Origin: Galeruca laticollis
Taxonomy: Eukaryota > Arthropoda > Insecta > Coleoptera > Chrysomelidae
Direction of reading: 5' to 3'
Length of the DNA stretch: 64,000 bases
Assembly (NCBI GenBank): GCA_963921935.1
Contig: OY998181.1
Location: 143,119,423 to 143,183,422, forward strand
The notes beneath the pieces were generated by a model. That model saw only the letters and a program-made list of their open reading frames with translations. It had not been told where the DNA came from and searched no databases. Positions within the stretch are counted from its first letter, which is position 1, and every line of letters begins with the position of its first letter. Position numbers and translations under genes: made by a program. Below, in pieces: positions 20,800 through 33,483 of this stretch.

Positions 20800-21843
20800 C
20801 TAATGCTTTCAACAGTTTCTAACCAAACCGCGCCAAAAAATAATGAAAACAACCTAACAATTTCTTTTTCGTAAGTACAGTTTATGGGGCTATGGTCAAT
20901 AAAACAACGAAACGAAATTATTTTTGCAGCCATGATAGGGACGATACCAGAAACAAAGCTATTAACATTATAACCAACTTCACTACAAAACAAAATTTAT
21001 TTAAAATCAACAAAAGTAATAAAGATATTCTCAAAACTATAAAAGAAACAAGGTTGTTTATAAAAAATTATGAAGACGAAATAGTTATTACAAAGGCAGA
21101 CAAATGTAACACTACTGTGATCTTGGAGAGAGCTGCATTTTTGGAAAAAGCAAACATTCTTCTCAATGATCAATCTGTGTATAGTATAATTACTGAAGAT
21201 CCTACTAAAAAAGTTCAAAATAAACTAAATAAATTAATTGACAATTTGACAACACGAAACATTTTAACTAAAGATGTAGCTAAAAAATTAAAATGTAATA
21301 ATGGTGTTTTCGCAAAGATGTATCTTTTACCAAAGATACATAAACAGGATTTGCCCTTAAGACCAATAGTCAGTTATGTGAGTGCACCCCTTTATTTCTT
21401 ATCTAAATTTATATCTGATTTTTTATTACCTTTCTTTACCAAAGATGAAAGAACGTTAAGAACTCTTTTGAGTTGTCTAATGAAATGAAAAACTTAATAA
21501 TTCCTTCAAATCATGTTTTGCTTTGTTTAGATGTCATTTCTTTCTTCACTAATATTCCAGTAAATGAAACATTAAATACTATTGAAAGAAACTGGAGTAA
21601 ATTTCATAGTAATTCTACTATCACCTTTGACCATTTTAAGACTCTTTTCAACCTATGTACTAAAAATAGTTATTTTAATTTCAACGAAAAATTTTTTGAA
21701 CAAATTTCAAGGTTGGGGGTGGGCAACTGTCTATCACCTATCTGTGCAGACATTATAATGTCAGAATTACAGGATATATGTCTTGGGAAACTATTTCTGG
21801 ATGTTTTTAGATACAAACGTTATGTTGATGGCATTTTTAATTG
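20800..21843 (+). pseudogene. Penelope-like reverse transcriptase fragment
   Basis: Open at 20892-21488, then a frame step into 21473-21850. Motifs in order: ITKADKCNTTVIL, KMYLLPKIHKQDLPLRPIVS (RT region 2a, typical of Penelope-like elements), LCLDVISFFTNIPV (catalytic motif A), RLGVGNCLSPICADIIMSEL (motif B) and YKRYVDGIFN (motif C). Penelope-like RTs normally have YVDD at motif C; the second catalytic D is G here. The downstream thumb and GIY-YIG endonuclease are missing: at about 21843 the sequence becomes a LINE C-terminus. Inactive. Confidence 0.9.
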
Positions 21844-21859
21844 CTCCTGAGGGTACAAA

Positions 21860-22390
21860 AAACAAAGATTTTTAATATATGTTTTTGAAAAATTAGCAAA
21901 TATTACAGATATACATTTCTTAAAAATTATCTATTATGGACTTGTAAATTCTATTCTAGGGTATGGATGTCTCGGTTGGGGTGGAGTTTTTGATACTACT
22001 CTAAAGCCGCTGGATATTCTTCATAGAAAAATAATTAAAATTATGTATAAAGAACCATTCGATTTTCCTACAAAAGATTTGTTTCAAATTAGTTTGTTCT
22101 TAAATATTAGACAAATATATGTAAAGACACTTTTAATGAATTGGTATATGAAAAAAATTTACACTAATGCATTACCTCATTTCACAAGAAATTTTAGTAA
22201 CGATAATGCCTATTCTTTTAGTACAAAGTCTAGATTGGGGGAGAGATACTTTTTACATTACATTCATATATTTATAAATTTTATCGATAATGAAATTTAG
22301 GACGTGTTAATGTTTTTAAGAAACATTCTGTTGAATGGATTAAACGTAACTATGACCAAATTGATAACATCTTTTCTCATTAATCAGGAA
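21860..22390 (+). pseudogene. LINE (jockey/CR1-like) RT C-terminus
   Basis: Reads LKIIYYGLVNSILGYGCLGWGG..LKPLDILHRKIIKIMYKEPFDFPTKDLFQISLFLNIRQIYV, the conserved post-RT region of jockey/CR1-type non-LTR elements (Y-LVNSILGYG-WGG, LQ/HRK-IK-I, PT-LF). The first half is out of frame with the clean ORF at 22043-22300. The tail continues to about 22390. It directly follows the Penelope-like fragment; there is no TSD or poly-A that I can define. Confidence 0.75.
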
Positions 22391-22661
22391 AAAACTTATT
22401 CTCACCTTGCATTGCTTTTTTGGACCGGTGCCGTTAGGGGGGAATCATAGATTCATAAATTTATGAAAAATTCTAAAATATTTAGAAAGATTAACAATTT
22501 TTTTTTTGTTTTGTTTTATAATATTACATTAGCATTATATATTACATATGTAAGTCATTAATTTTGTTATATTTTGAGCCACATACAAGAATTTTCTTCC
22601 GTGGCAATAGAAAATGTATTTTTTGGATGTGTATTTTGGTACTTACTTGATAAAAAAAATT

Positions 22662-23387
22662 TTAAATTTTTTCTATTCTCAGAACGTGACGCGCACGTGA
22701 AATCCTATTAACGCTGTATTGGCAGATGTATTTGACATTGACATTGATTTGACATTTCTCGACAATTTTTGATGTTTCATACGCTAGTGCTGATTCGACC
22801 ACTTTTTCGTATGTTGTCTTCGCTAGTTGTAAAAGCTTTTCCCGGATTCCATTGTCTTTTAGCCCCCGGATGAACTGAGCTCGTAAGAACAGATTAGCAA
22901 CGTTTCTTTCACATTGACACTCGAATTTACATTTACACGCTAATTGACGTAGTTCTGTTGAATATTGGCTAATCGTCTCCCCTTCTTTTTGATTTCCTGA
23001 TATGAAGCGATGTACGATTATATTCGGGGCTGGACATAGATGATCTTCCAATAGCTTGACAAGAGTGTCGTAGGTCATTGTAGTGGGATCTGCCGGTGTA
23101 GTAAGTGAACATATCACGGTATGTAGCTGAGGACATATATGAAGTAATAATTCTCTCACCCACAATTCTTTATTGTCCTTAATTCCTTTTAAATTGAACC
23201 AATTTTCGAGACGCTTACGATATTGACGAAATGTTCCCTTACTGTCGTCGAAGTATTCGAAACTTGACACCACATTGACGTTTGGTTGAATTGACTGGTT
23301 CGACTTCATAGACTGGAGAATTTCCCCGTTTTGGCGTAAAACTTCAGCCATTGTAGACAACATTGTCTTTAGATCTTCGGACTGCAT
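22662..23387 (-). pseudogene. Ty3/gypsy gag, 3' truncated
   Basis: Minus-strand ATG at 23387; 241 codons open. Capsid-like sequence: NVVSSFEYFDDSKGTFRQYRKRLENWF, ELLLHICPQLHTVI, TMTYDTLVKLLEDHL, NQKEGETISQYSTELRQLACKC, NLFLRAQFIRGLKDNGIREKLL. This is the K02A2.6-type gypsy gag pattern. It breaks down after YETSKI near 22740 with no zinc knuckle and no pol, so the element is truncated. A 225-bp LTR and primer region lie upstream at 23479-23703. It is inserted in a BEL/Pao gag. Confidence 0.85.
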
Positions 23388-23478
23388 GATTCGACGTATC
23401 TCGGAGTGTATTTATGGTAAGAGGAAAAACTATTAAAACAAAAAGAAAAATCACCGAATCCCATCCTCGTCGCCACTT

Positions 23479-23703
23479 TGTTGTAACAAAAAGGGGAGGG
23501 ACTGACTATTTTGATGTCAACATTATATACTTTATTACTGTTTATCAGATTATATGAAAAAGTAATGACATCACTAAAAATAATGTCGTATTCCACTACT
23601 TGACATTCGACTACTATCTATCCATATGATTTACAAATAAAGGCTCGGTTACAGAAACCGACATTAGACAAAAACGGGCTCAACTATTATATTCGGTATA
23701 ACA
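23479..23703 (-). repeat. 5' LTR of the truncated gypsy, 225 bp
   Basis: Minus-strand LTR from TGTTATACC (23703) to GTTACAACA (23479), followed by AAGTGGCGACGAGGATGG, the standard primer/leader block of this gypsy group. It cuts the BEL/Pao gag after SHINDI. The other LTR is lost with the rest of the element. Confidence 0.75.
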
Positions 23704-24219
23704 ATGTCGTTAATATGGGAATTACTATGTATTAAGGACTCGAAAATGTCGCGGAACTCCATCCATTGCTCGTATGATCCGTCAAATTTCGGTAATTTTA
23801 TTTCCGGTAATTTTACTCCCTCAAAATAATTAGGTGAACGAAAATTACCGCTGGACGACGTCGATGCTTCGCTATTGTCATCAGCCGACGGTGATGGACT
23901 TAACTTTTCCAATAGCAAACGAGATCTTGACATTACCGAATGAAATCTATTCTCAAAATCGTCGCGTTCCACGTATTGCTCTTCCGGTTCAAGTGACAAG
24001 CATTCAATTTCTGTTTGAATCTCATCAAAATTAAATAACAATGAATCGGCCATTTGAATTCGGCGTTCTAATTCTTAAACTGTTACTCGCTCAACGTTTT
24101 GCAGTCATTCAATTTTGTCTACATACTTCTCTAAAGTTTGTCAATTTTTGCTTTTGAGAACCCCGTTTTTTAATTAAACCCCTAGAATCGTCTCGGATTT
24201 CCCTATCGTTATCGGCCAT
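23704..24219 (-). pseudogene. BEL/Pao gag N-terminus, interrupted
   Basis: The minus-strand reading starts at ATG 24219 (MADNDREIRDDSRGLIKKRG), with a frame change and stop before the longer frame from 24053 (MADSLLFNFDEIQTEIECL). Diagnostic BEL/Pao gag sequence: KLPEIKLPKFDGSYEQWMEFRDIFESLIHSN. It ends abruptly at 23704 where the gypsy LTR begins. BEL/Pao gags form the particle that packages element RNA. Its upstream LTR/leader is in turn split by hAT-C at 24412. Confidence 0.85.
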
Positions 24220-24814
24220 TTCGCAAATTTACACCTTTTATTTCGAATATCAAACAAATACAATAATTAAATATGTATATACAACGACAAACCTGTATTT
24301 ATCAAATATATTTATGGATATTATACCAAATAATACGCATGAAACTGATATAAATATTCTCTTCGCTTGCATTCTTCTCTAACGGCGGCTTGCTACGATC
24401 TAACTCCCCACCAGTGTTGCCACATGCCTATTTTTTTCGAGCCAGATGATGTGGTGGAACCGAGCCAAATTCATACTAGAACGAGCTTTTTCAAAAATGT
24501 TATTTACTAGTGAATATTTCTTGAAAATATATATTTTTAAGTGTTAGTCATGTATTCGAAAGACATATTAAAATTAACATCATTAGGTAATAGTTGTTTT
24601 TTGGGGTAGGGGTTAAATAAGGATTCAACAACACAAAATATTTTCTCTATATTTATATTTATAAATTTCTGTAAATAAAAAAACAAAAACATCAATTCTT
24701 TCTTAAGACAGTATTGATAATAACTGCTTTTATAACTAAAATAAAAAACAAATAAATTACATTTTTCTTTACCTATGTTAACGTACAAATCACAACAACA
24801 AAGGAACTTCTGTA

Positions 24815-27258
24815 TACTCGATAGTCGAAATTCTGTAAAGTGACTCATCGCTCTTACTGTCCATAAAATCAGTTGCAGAAGCGAACTTCATGAGCGCATC
24901 ATTTTTGAAGGGTTCTTAATAGTCCTAAATAAAAAATAAATAGAAAATGTTCTTGTACGCTCTGGCGTTTAAATTTGAGAGAACAGAAATACGAAATTAT
25001 TATGGTAGGTATCATTATGTATATACAGGGTGTTACCAAGAATAATACACATTTTTAAGGATGAGCTATAATAAGATGTATATAAAAAAGTCGATAGTCG
25101 AAATTCTGTAAAGTGACGTCATCGGTTATCTACCGATTTAAAGTGAACTCCATGAGCGTATCATAGTTTAAGGGTGCGAATACTGAAATATCTGGAATTT
25201 CAATTTAAAACATTTGAAATAATAACTTATCACAAGTTGTTCATAAGTAAGTTAAAACAAAATAAAAAAAATGTTTAAAAGTCAATTCCAACTTACTACT
25301 ACTAAAACTAAAAAAAAGTTGTTTGTCAAGACCAAAATAAATTACCAATAAGTATAGGTATGTTGCGAGGTCACTTGTAAAATGTCTGACTAACTGGAAG
25401 CGGTATCACTCCCTGACGACTCCTCAGAATCATCGCTTTCTCCTCCTATATCGATAATGAGTGGTTCCGTCATTACTTCTACACGTATGTCTAAATCCCA
25501 AAACTTTATTTCTTCTTTTAATACGTGTTGAATACATTTACGCCAACTCTCAGCAGTAACGGTATGCAGCGCCTCGTCAAACAGTTTCTCAACGTCAGCC
25601 ATTTTGAATGTACTGTTTTTTCTCGCAACATAATTTTTCACTTGGGCCCAAACCAGCTCGATGGGGTTTAACTCACAGTGGTAGGGAGGAAGTCTAACAA
25701 CTGAGACGTTGAAATCTTTCGCCATTTCATCGACAACGTACTTAATATAACTGCTTTTATGTTTCCGTACGAGAGATAATAATTCAACTTTTAGCATTGC
25801 CTCGTTGTGCGGAATGCTTTTACTCTCTAACCAATCAATTATAACCCTCTTGCGGCTAGCTGAAGTAGGTATTTGCTCCAGTCGACGAGAGTGGTATGAA
25901 GCATTATCCATAACTATCACTGAACCAGGAGTTACCTTTGTTAAAATTGATCTAAACCATGTTTCAAACCGGTTACCATCCATCTCTTCATGGTAATCGA
26001 CAGTTTTTTTGGACTGAAAACTTAGTAATCCACCTTCTACAAATCCTTCCTCGCTGCCAATGTGAGTGATAATCAGTCGACGTCCTTTCCCAGAGGGAGC
26101 TTTTAAACCGGAAGAGAAACCCTCCATAAAGGCTTGTCGATTGCTTCGTATATTCATGTCTTGCCACACTTTTGACACAGTGTGGCCTTCATTTAACCAT
26201 GTTTCGTCAAGATAATATATGTGCCGTCCTTCGTTACGAAACTGTCGTATCTGTTTTAAATAATTTCTCCTCCATTCCACAATGTCATTTAGTTCAATTA
26301 AGGCACTGTTTCTACTTCTTGTTTGGTAACGAAAATTCATTAATTTTAAAGTTCGTCTCAAAACTTTATCACTGATGTTTGGTAAAGTATCATCAGCTTC
26401 TATTACCTTGCTCAATTTAGCTACCGAGGGGATTTCATTCCTAAAATAAAAAGCATAGCATTCCGTGTTTGGTCGTCCAAAACAATTTTCTTTCTTCCCC
26501 TACTTTCCGGTTTACAGTTTTCACCTCGTTCTCTTGTCAAAGATCCGTCCCGCGATTTCTTTAGAATATTGTATATAGTACTCTCGGAAACTTTAGTTAG
26601 ATAACTGCACTTAATCACAGCGTCACTAACACCCAACTGTTTGTCCATGGCACGCAGTCCTTCGTACACATTTAATATGAGGACTTTTTCTTCCCTAATT
26701 AAATTGTTACGACGCCGTTTTTTATCGCCAACACCGCTACACTCCGCCATTATTGTCACTAAATATACCGATATAAATATTACAATAAATACCAATAATA
26801 ACCGATTTATCACACAAAACCACAACACAAATACTGATGTTACGCCCATGAAGAGAATAAACACCTCACATAACTGTTTACTATCACTGTCTCATTCGCG
26901 TAGCTCGATCTATCTATCTCGTTCTCAAAGCCGGAACATTGAAGCGACTCTCCAACATTGTCAAATCGGCGAGTTTTTCACAACAAACTTTGCGTTCAAG
27001 AAATATACATAAACACTTTATTTCACATTTCAAGTAAACTAATTATTATTAGTCTGCTTGAAATTTGAAATAAATATATTAAATTGGTATTGACTTAATT
27101 ACATTGCATCTTTTGTACCTGAAATATTGACACAATGGATTTGAAGTGTATTTATAAAATACAGCATTTCTCTCTAGAATACATATGGCAACTGCGCTTT
27201 AACCAAAGTGTTGATTAGATAGCTCTGACTCACTTTACACAATTTCGACTATCGAGTA
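24815..27258 (-). mobile_element. Tc1/mariner-type element with DD82E spacing, copy 1
   Basis: Starts TACTCGATAGTCGAAATT and ends with its inverse; the repeats run about 32 bp with two mismatches. TA target duplication at 24813-24814 and 27259-27260. Length 2,444 bp. Nearly identical to the copy at 41414-43860. A TATACAGGGTGT word near 25022 marks an older miniature insertion shared by both copies. Confidence 0.93.
25390..26750 (-). pseudogene. DD82E transposase, copy 1 (frameshifted)
   Basis: Same protein as 41988-43352. It is split because about 16-17 bp are missing near 26450, deleting part of the segment IRREIHSFYFRN and shifting the frame (two open parts, 25390-26415 and 26421-26750). 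The catalytic residues YLDETW, VMDNASYH and NPIELVW are all still encoded downstream. Relative to copy 2 it keeps three extra residues (SDA) in the HTH region, so neither copy is a simple derivative of the other. The ATG at 26750 (MAECSGVGDKKRRRNN) is chosen because the upstream hydrophobic run looks like read-through. Confidence 0.93.
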
Positions 27259-27309
27259 TAATAAAATACATATTATAATAGATAAAAAAACGAATAAAAA
27301 TTATTATTT

Positions 27310-29530
27310 TTAGGTAATGATATTTTCCTTAAAACTTCTTGTTAATAAGGAAGGACTCGGAGTCCAAGAGTAGCAGGTGTCATTTTTTACCATCTCTTTG
27401 GTATGTAGAATGTTATAGCAAGTGTCGATACTTAGTCGATTACGCACTTTGGTTTTTAATCCAAACAATTGAGAAAATATTCTTTCCGCGGCTGCGGACG
27501 AGTGCGGTAATGCCAAACTACCTTTTACAAAATAACTTATATTACGACACATTGGCTCATCTAAAGAATTTTTTAAGTGAAAAACATTATCCCAAAATAA
27601 TTGCATGTCGAAATTGTTAGTTTTTGCAATATTTTGCAATTCTTCTATGTCTGGTATCATTCGCCATTCAGCATTTAACTTTACTTCAACTAATACTAAC
27701 TGAGGAAAAACTTTTTTACAATTAATTATAATACTATTGATTTCACCAGACAAAGCGGTTTTTGGATTAAAACGCGAAATAAATGATAAGACCGGATTTT
27801 CAAAATCAAACCTATCTTTAATTTGTTTGGCTAATTCCATGTAGAACTCCCAAACATTTCATTTGAAAGGTTTCAATGTCACTGGTTTTTATATGATGAT
27901 TTTCAGCTATTAAAATTTCAACTTTGGTTTCCAGGTAAATGTCTTTAATAGGGCGAAAATTGTGTGGATTTTTGGGATCTATATTTTTTAGATTTCCTTC
28001 GTTTTTTAAAATATAGTCCACCTTCATGTAATTTTTTAAAACATTCCGATATAAGTCTGAGATTCTGCCAAGCAACAAGTGAATTTTAATTTTTTGTGAT
28101 TGAAATTCCAAGTTCATTGTATTAACAATGTCTAGAATGTAGCTTAAAAAATAAAAATATAATTTATAAAGAGGGTTTTTTAAAGATTCTAAAATGTTAT
28201 TGCAAACAGGTAAGTTTTGACTGAAGCATTCATTTGTAAAAAAAAGGATTAATGCTTCCCAATTTTCTAACACTCTGTCTACGGCTGCTTGTAATGAAAG
28301 CTATCGAGTTTGTGCTGGGTGTAGAAGTTTATGTGGTTTGAGTTGGCAAAACACTTGGCACTCGGCAAAGTGATCTATCCTTTTAGAACTATTAGAAAAA
28401 TAGTTGTACAAGTCTCTAATAAAATCCTCAACACTATTTGGCAGTTTATTGGCTGCTGATGATGCACAGAGATGTATAGAGTGGCAAGTACACCCTACAA
28501 AAAACATATTTGGCAAAATTTCTCTGAAACGGGCTTGCACTCCCGTTTTGTTGCCTCTCATAACAGCTGCATTATCAGCAGCCAAGCCAATTAAGTCATT
28601 AATTTAATTGGAATTTTATATCTATTTAGATATTCCAGAATGGACAAATATATAGATTCAGCTGACGAATTGTTAATTTTTAGTAAGCCAAAAAAACTAT
28701 CACATACTTTTTTAATATTCTCATTATAATACTTAGCTACTAAGACCAGGGACTTCTCTGTGCTAATATCCGTGGATTCGTCTATGATTAATGAAAATTT
28801 ATTTGTTTTTAACACTTCTGAAATATTATTAAGCTGCTCGATACTTATACATTCATTAGTTATGTAAGTCGCCTTTGTTCGTGAACAATTTATATTTTTG
28901 GCAATTTCTGAATCAGGACACTCCTTATAAAACTAAGTAAGTGATCAGCTAGAAAAAAAGGTAAATTGTGTTCATGCAAGAACACACAGAGTTTTAATTC
29001 TGCTTGTTTAACAAGTTGATTTTTTCGTAAAAGATTTTCATTTTTTAAAACACTCGTAATTTTTGGAGTGTTTTTTAACTTGGTAACATTCCGCTTGTGT
29101 AAGTCTGTAACAACATGTCTGTTAATATCAAACAAACTGCATTTTAAATACCTATTACAAACACATTATATTTTGTCTTGCTCATTTCTTAACCAATGAT
29201 AAGTTGCAGCCCATTTTTCTTGATATTTGTGCTTATATAATTTCCTCTTCTTTGGCTTTGGTTCGCTTATCGATTATTCATCTCCAGATTCCGATGGTGA
29301 GGAATTGATTCCTACAAATTCCGATTCCCTTATGATAGGTTTTTCTATGGTCTGAGTCAAATGAACAGCGACAGCAGGAGTTGCAATGTTTATTTCACCG
29401 TATCCTAATTCACTGTTTGTCCCAATTCCTTCTTTCTTTGGTTTTATTATAATAAACCTTTAAAAAGATAAATATAAAACGTAGAATTTTTAAGGTAATA
29501 ATGTTTAGACATATTAACTTACTTTTCCAT
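27310..29530 (-). pseudogene. hAT-C transposase, decayed
   Basis: Minus strand. A very short first exon ATGGAAAA|GTAAGT near 29530, then PKKEGIGTNSELGYGEINIA, a stop, YQEKWAATYHWLRNEQDK, a stop, and the zinc-finger end. It continues with FSLIIDESTDISTEKSLVLV (first catalytic region), LMAADNAAVMRGNKTGVQ (second D), FVGCTCHSIHLCASSAA, HPAQTR, and ends with LPHSSAAAERIFSQLFGLKTKVRNRL at the C-terminal dimerisation domain. This is the TTF-finger/DUF4371-like hAT group, related to hAT-F at 56508. Several stops and frame changes; dead. The nested mariner lies 3' of it. Confidence 0.87.
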
Positions 29531-29950
29531 TGTAAGGTAGGGTAGGCAGGTATTTTTGCATTTATCAATAACCAATATTCAACGTTTAAAATTTTTAATA
29601 ACCAACAATAAACTTTCCAATATTTTACATCTTACTTTTCTAAGAACAAAGCTGGCAGTCAGCTGATCGGTTTGCTTGGAGTGTTTTCGTAATTTCTCTT
29701 GTTCGGCGGTGGTGCCTTCACGAATTACACTCGCCCGTCCCTTCTAATTCAAATAATCCAACCCAAGTAATCCAACACTCAACACCGTTCAGTTCAATTC
29801 ACGAAAGTTCATAAATACTCAACTTTAACAAAAATTTAGCAGATATTAAAAACGAGCCAATTTTAATAAAGAGGAGTCAACGAGGAACTTTTAATTCAAA
29901 CGAGCCAAATCTGGCTCGAACGAGCCACCTGTGGCAACACTGCTCCCCAC

Positions 29951-30738
29951 TCGCCTGACGAAGTGTGGATTCTTCCAACATCAAAAGGAGGCAGAGCCGT
30001 ACTTAACATTGCTGGCACTGAAAATAACAAACATTAAACGACTCAAGAAGCGACAAAAGTTATTTATCTTTTACCTTTATGTATATTCTTTATTTGCTCC
30101 ACCGGGAATACTATTTAAAATATTTGACAATTTAGTCCACTCTTCTGTGGAATCTTTGAAGGTGAAGTTATTTGTGAATTTACCACTAATCATTTCATCC
30201 TTCCCTTGCAAATATTCCTGATGGAATCAACGTCAACTTTTGGTGAAACTGACGTCGTCTACCTTAAATCTACCAAAAATCGACGTGGTTTCTACGTGAC
30301 ATTGATGACTGGGGATGACCTCGTAATTCTGAAGTGTGCCCGAAAATCCATATCACTGTACTGGTTTACCACATTATTCACGTACTTCATTATTTTGACC
30401 CTTTTAATTATTATGCCAACGGGATCTAAAAATTCTAATTCTACCAATTCGGTATGTTCTGCATCACTTTCTTCTTATCTTGAAAATTGAAGAAGTCGTT
30501 TTGTTAAAAAAAATTCTCCGTGATATCTACGTCTCTTTGTATTTTGGTGTTATGGAATTTAGCATGTCGTTTGTTAATTTGTGTAATTTCCGTCTAGCAC
30601 ACAATCTAGCAGTTCACAGCTGACATTTAGCACTAGCGTCTAGTGCTAATTAGTAAGCTGAATTAAAAAACATACGCTAGCCGTTAGTTCTCAAATTTTA
30701 CCTGTTCCAGAAAAAATGCAACCGGTTGGCATCATTGA
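29951..30738. other. BEL/Pao upstream flank plus a Harbinger scrap
   Basis: Sequence right of hAT-C that should continue the BEL/Pao LTR. On the minus strand at 30290-30485 a frame reads EHTELVELEFLDPVGIIIK, MKYVNNVVNQYSDMDFRAHFRITRSS, which matches the N-terminus of HARBI1-type transposases; stops follow at once. A plus-strand 94-codon frame over the same place looks incidental. 30490-30738 shows nothing. Confidence 0.4.
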
Positions 30739-33483
30739 CAGAGGTCGAAAACTATTGATAGTAATCTATAGTTTTTTCTAAACCATCGATAATCTATCGA
30801 TAATTTTCAATAGTCTGCAAGACTGGTAATTTTAATTAATTTACGAGTACCTACACGTTATATGTAATGTTATGATAACTTTATTTTAAAAATTTTTAAA
30901 GTAATGAAACACTTTTATTTAAAAAAAGGATCATATCCACAATTTTTACTTTATCCCCGAGTTCTTCTTTGCTCGATCATTTTACCCGCTATGCTAAAAC
31001 CCTCTCACTTTCAGCGGGGGTGGCTGGGATATAAAAGAATTTCCGCGCGCACTCGTTAATAGGTTTCATTTCTGCACCTGCAACCTAAAAATATTTCAAA
31101 TAAATAAAACTGTATGGTATTTCTAATTTAATCTTACCATCTTAGTCACATGTTGTGCATTTATAGAATGTACCAAGTCAGAGCTGGAGCGCTTCTGACA
31201 CAAATATTGGTAATTATCTTAGACATTAATAATTTGGTTTACCTTCCAGAACGGTAGTGGATCTGTTTTCTCAGTGGCATTGGCTCGTTCCATATACTGG
31301 CGTTTGGTTATTATGTCTGCTTTTAATGACTTCTCTTTTGCATTTAGTCGATCTTTTAAAAACCCAAACAAAGTCAACTTGCTTGATCCAGATGAATCTG
31401 TTTGCTGAATTGCAACTCCACTGCTGCTTTGGTTTTCCTGTTCCTGGAGATTAGACAATTTCATCATTAGGCTAAACATTTCTTGTTCGAGTAATGTACT
31501 TGCAGAATTGGCATTTTCTCCACCTCTAAAGCCCTCCTTCTTGAACCTAGGATCCAGTATTGTACCTACCTGTGTCCGTGACTCGTAGGGAAACAACCTT
31601 GTTTTCACACAATGATTTCCCTCTTCTGTATTTAGTTCCATTAACGTGCTGTTCAAATATGTAAATATTCCATATATTAATGGAATAATTGAAGAAATGG
31701 TTACGTAAGAATTACCTAAAAAAATTGAGAAGTTAGTAAATCAGTACAAAAAATTCACCTTTTTTAAGTACCTTGAATGTCTTTCGCTGCCTTTTCAAAA
31801 CAAGCGAGTACCTTTTCAATGTCTTTTAATACATTGCACTATTCCAATGAAAGAGGCGCAGGTGCCTTTTTAAGATGTAATACGGCCCTATTAACGGATT
31901 CACTTGATTGGTTTATGCGTTATACCATGTAAAAGACACTGTTCCTCCTAGTAGGAACTTCCTGCAGTAACTTTAGGAGATCTCTTATATCAGTTTCAGC
32001 ACTGGTTTGATCTGGTTCTTTTTTGAACGTTTCCATTGCCACATAGCTACTTTTAAAGTAAGTCACTGTGCTTTTCACATTTTTCAAAATACTATCCACA
32101 CATTGTAAAGAGTCTTGTACCACCAAATTGATTACATGTGCAAAGCAAATCATGTACCGCTTTCATCATGTTTGCTGCACTGTCTGTCTACTCAACTAGT
32201 TTATTCTCAATGTACCATTTGATAAAAATTTCATTCAAGGCTTTTGACAGATTTTCTGCTGTGTGATTTGTTTCCTTCAGTGGTTTTGTACAGCTGATTT
32301 TAGACACCATGTGCAATCAACATAGCGACACGTTACAGTCAAGTAGGACTCTGTGGCTAAAGTTGTCCATGCGTCAAAAGTAATGGCTACATACTCTGTT
32401 TTTTGAAGTTCTAATTTTAATTTATTGGAAATTTTCCTGTAACGCTCTTAAAGCATTTTTTGGTAAGTGTAAATGTACTTGGCAATTCATACCTAGGGTC
32501 TAACAAATTAACAAATTTTCTAAAACCATCATCTTTTACAAATGAAAAAGGTTAAAGGTCTAGAATAATCATCTCTAATAATGCATGATCAATTTGTTTT
32601 TTCCATTGGGATGAACTGTCATACAAAATTGACTTTTTAAAGAAGCTTGTTAATTGGCCTGAGATTCCACTTGCAGATAAACTGGAAGTAGGTCTTTGTT
32701 GCTCCTCCTCCTCATCACCTATGTTTGACGGATTAATATGCTGGGACGAAGTTGAATGGAACTTATGGAACCGTTTTAGATGATCTGACATATTTGTTGT
32801 GTTTCCATTCGCTTTGTACTCTTTCCCACTCGTTTTATACTCTTTCCCACATGTGGTCCATTTGGCGAATTTTCTGTCACTTGACCTGGTGAAATATTTC
32901 CAGACTGCGGGAATTTTATTTCTTTTAACATATTTTTTACTCGCCTCTGTAATTTTCGTCTGGCTTATTTCCCTATCAGAATCCTCGCTTTTATAATTTG
33001 GAGAACGTGGTGGTCTTGATCTTTCATGTGATTCCAATTCGTCGTCGTCGTCGTCGTCGAAGCCAAGGTCGGAATAGTTTTTAACAGCATTTATTTCATC
33101 GGATTTCCATGGTGTTGTTTTTGTAAGATGGTAGAAACGCATCTGTAATATTATAAAATTAATTTACTTATTCTTTCAACAGAAATGCGTGTACTCTCGT
33201 TTTTATTAGAAGTATCTTCCTGTAAATCTGTAACATCAGATTCGTGTTCAATGCAATTAAGGTCGCCTTCACATAGACTATCCTGTAAGTTGGGAAGTTC
33301 ACCTCTTTGAGCCTTTTCTTGCAATTTCGGAATTTGAGTTATTTCTCTTGCTACAATAGGAATAGAGGAATTTGCGGATATCTTCACCATGACCCACATA
33401 ATTTGCAAGATCAGAGATTTCATCACAATTTAAATTCAAAAGAACTGATCATGTCGCAATATGTTTGCGCAAGTGAGTACCTC
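30739..33483 (-). mobile_element. hAT-D transposon (right end lost)
   Basis: The left terminus CAGAGGTCGAAAACTATTGATAG at 30739 is followed by ATCGATAATCTATCGATAA subterminal words, then the minus-strand ZBED transposase. No inverse of this end was found before the Harbinger at 33487, so the right end is missing or displaced. Confidence 0.6.
31219..33426 (-). pseudogene. ZBED-type hAT transposase (hAT-D), decayed
   Basis: Minus strand. A possible first coding piece is 33151-33426. At 33142 a frame starts after TTACAG and reads LGFDDDDDDELESHERSRPP, then the BED finger PAVWKYFTRSSDRKFAKWTTCGKEYK..NMSDHLKRFHKF, where the first zinc Cys appears to be Trp. Then TSFFKKS, a poorly readable catalytic part, MICFAHVINLVVQDSL (31920-32153), VGTILDPRFKKEGF (31219-31656), and the final PFWKVNQ. 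The dimerisation domain is missing. Several frame changes; inactive. Confidence 0.85.

Larger units (their letters stand above)
24412..29942 (-). mobile_element. hAT-C transposon, TSD CTCCCCAC
   Basis: Perfect terminal repeats CAGTGTTGCCAC (24412) and GTGGCAACACTG (29942), with the exact 8-bp duplication CTCCCCAC at 24404-24411 and 29943-29950. Subterminal CGAGCCA/TGGCTCG words occur at both ends. Without the nested DD82E element (24815-27258) it is about 3.1 kb. The transposase is on the minus strand. It sits in the 5' part of the BEL/Pao element. Confidence 0.92.

Noticed and set aside
25805..25996. Small plus-strand ORFs within both DD82E elements (also 42403-42594 and neighbours)
   Set aside because: Shadows of the transposase gene on the opposite strand; they change wherever the real frame changes.
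30206..30490. 94-codon plus ORF with a membrane-like end
   Set aside because: The opposite strand reads a Harbinger N-terminus over the same bases.
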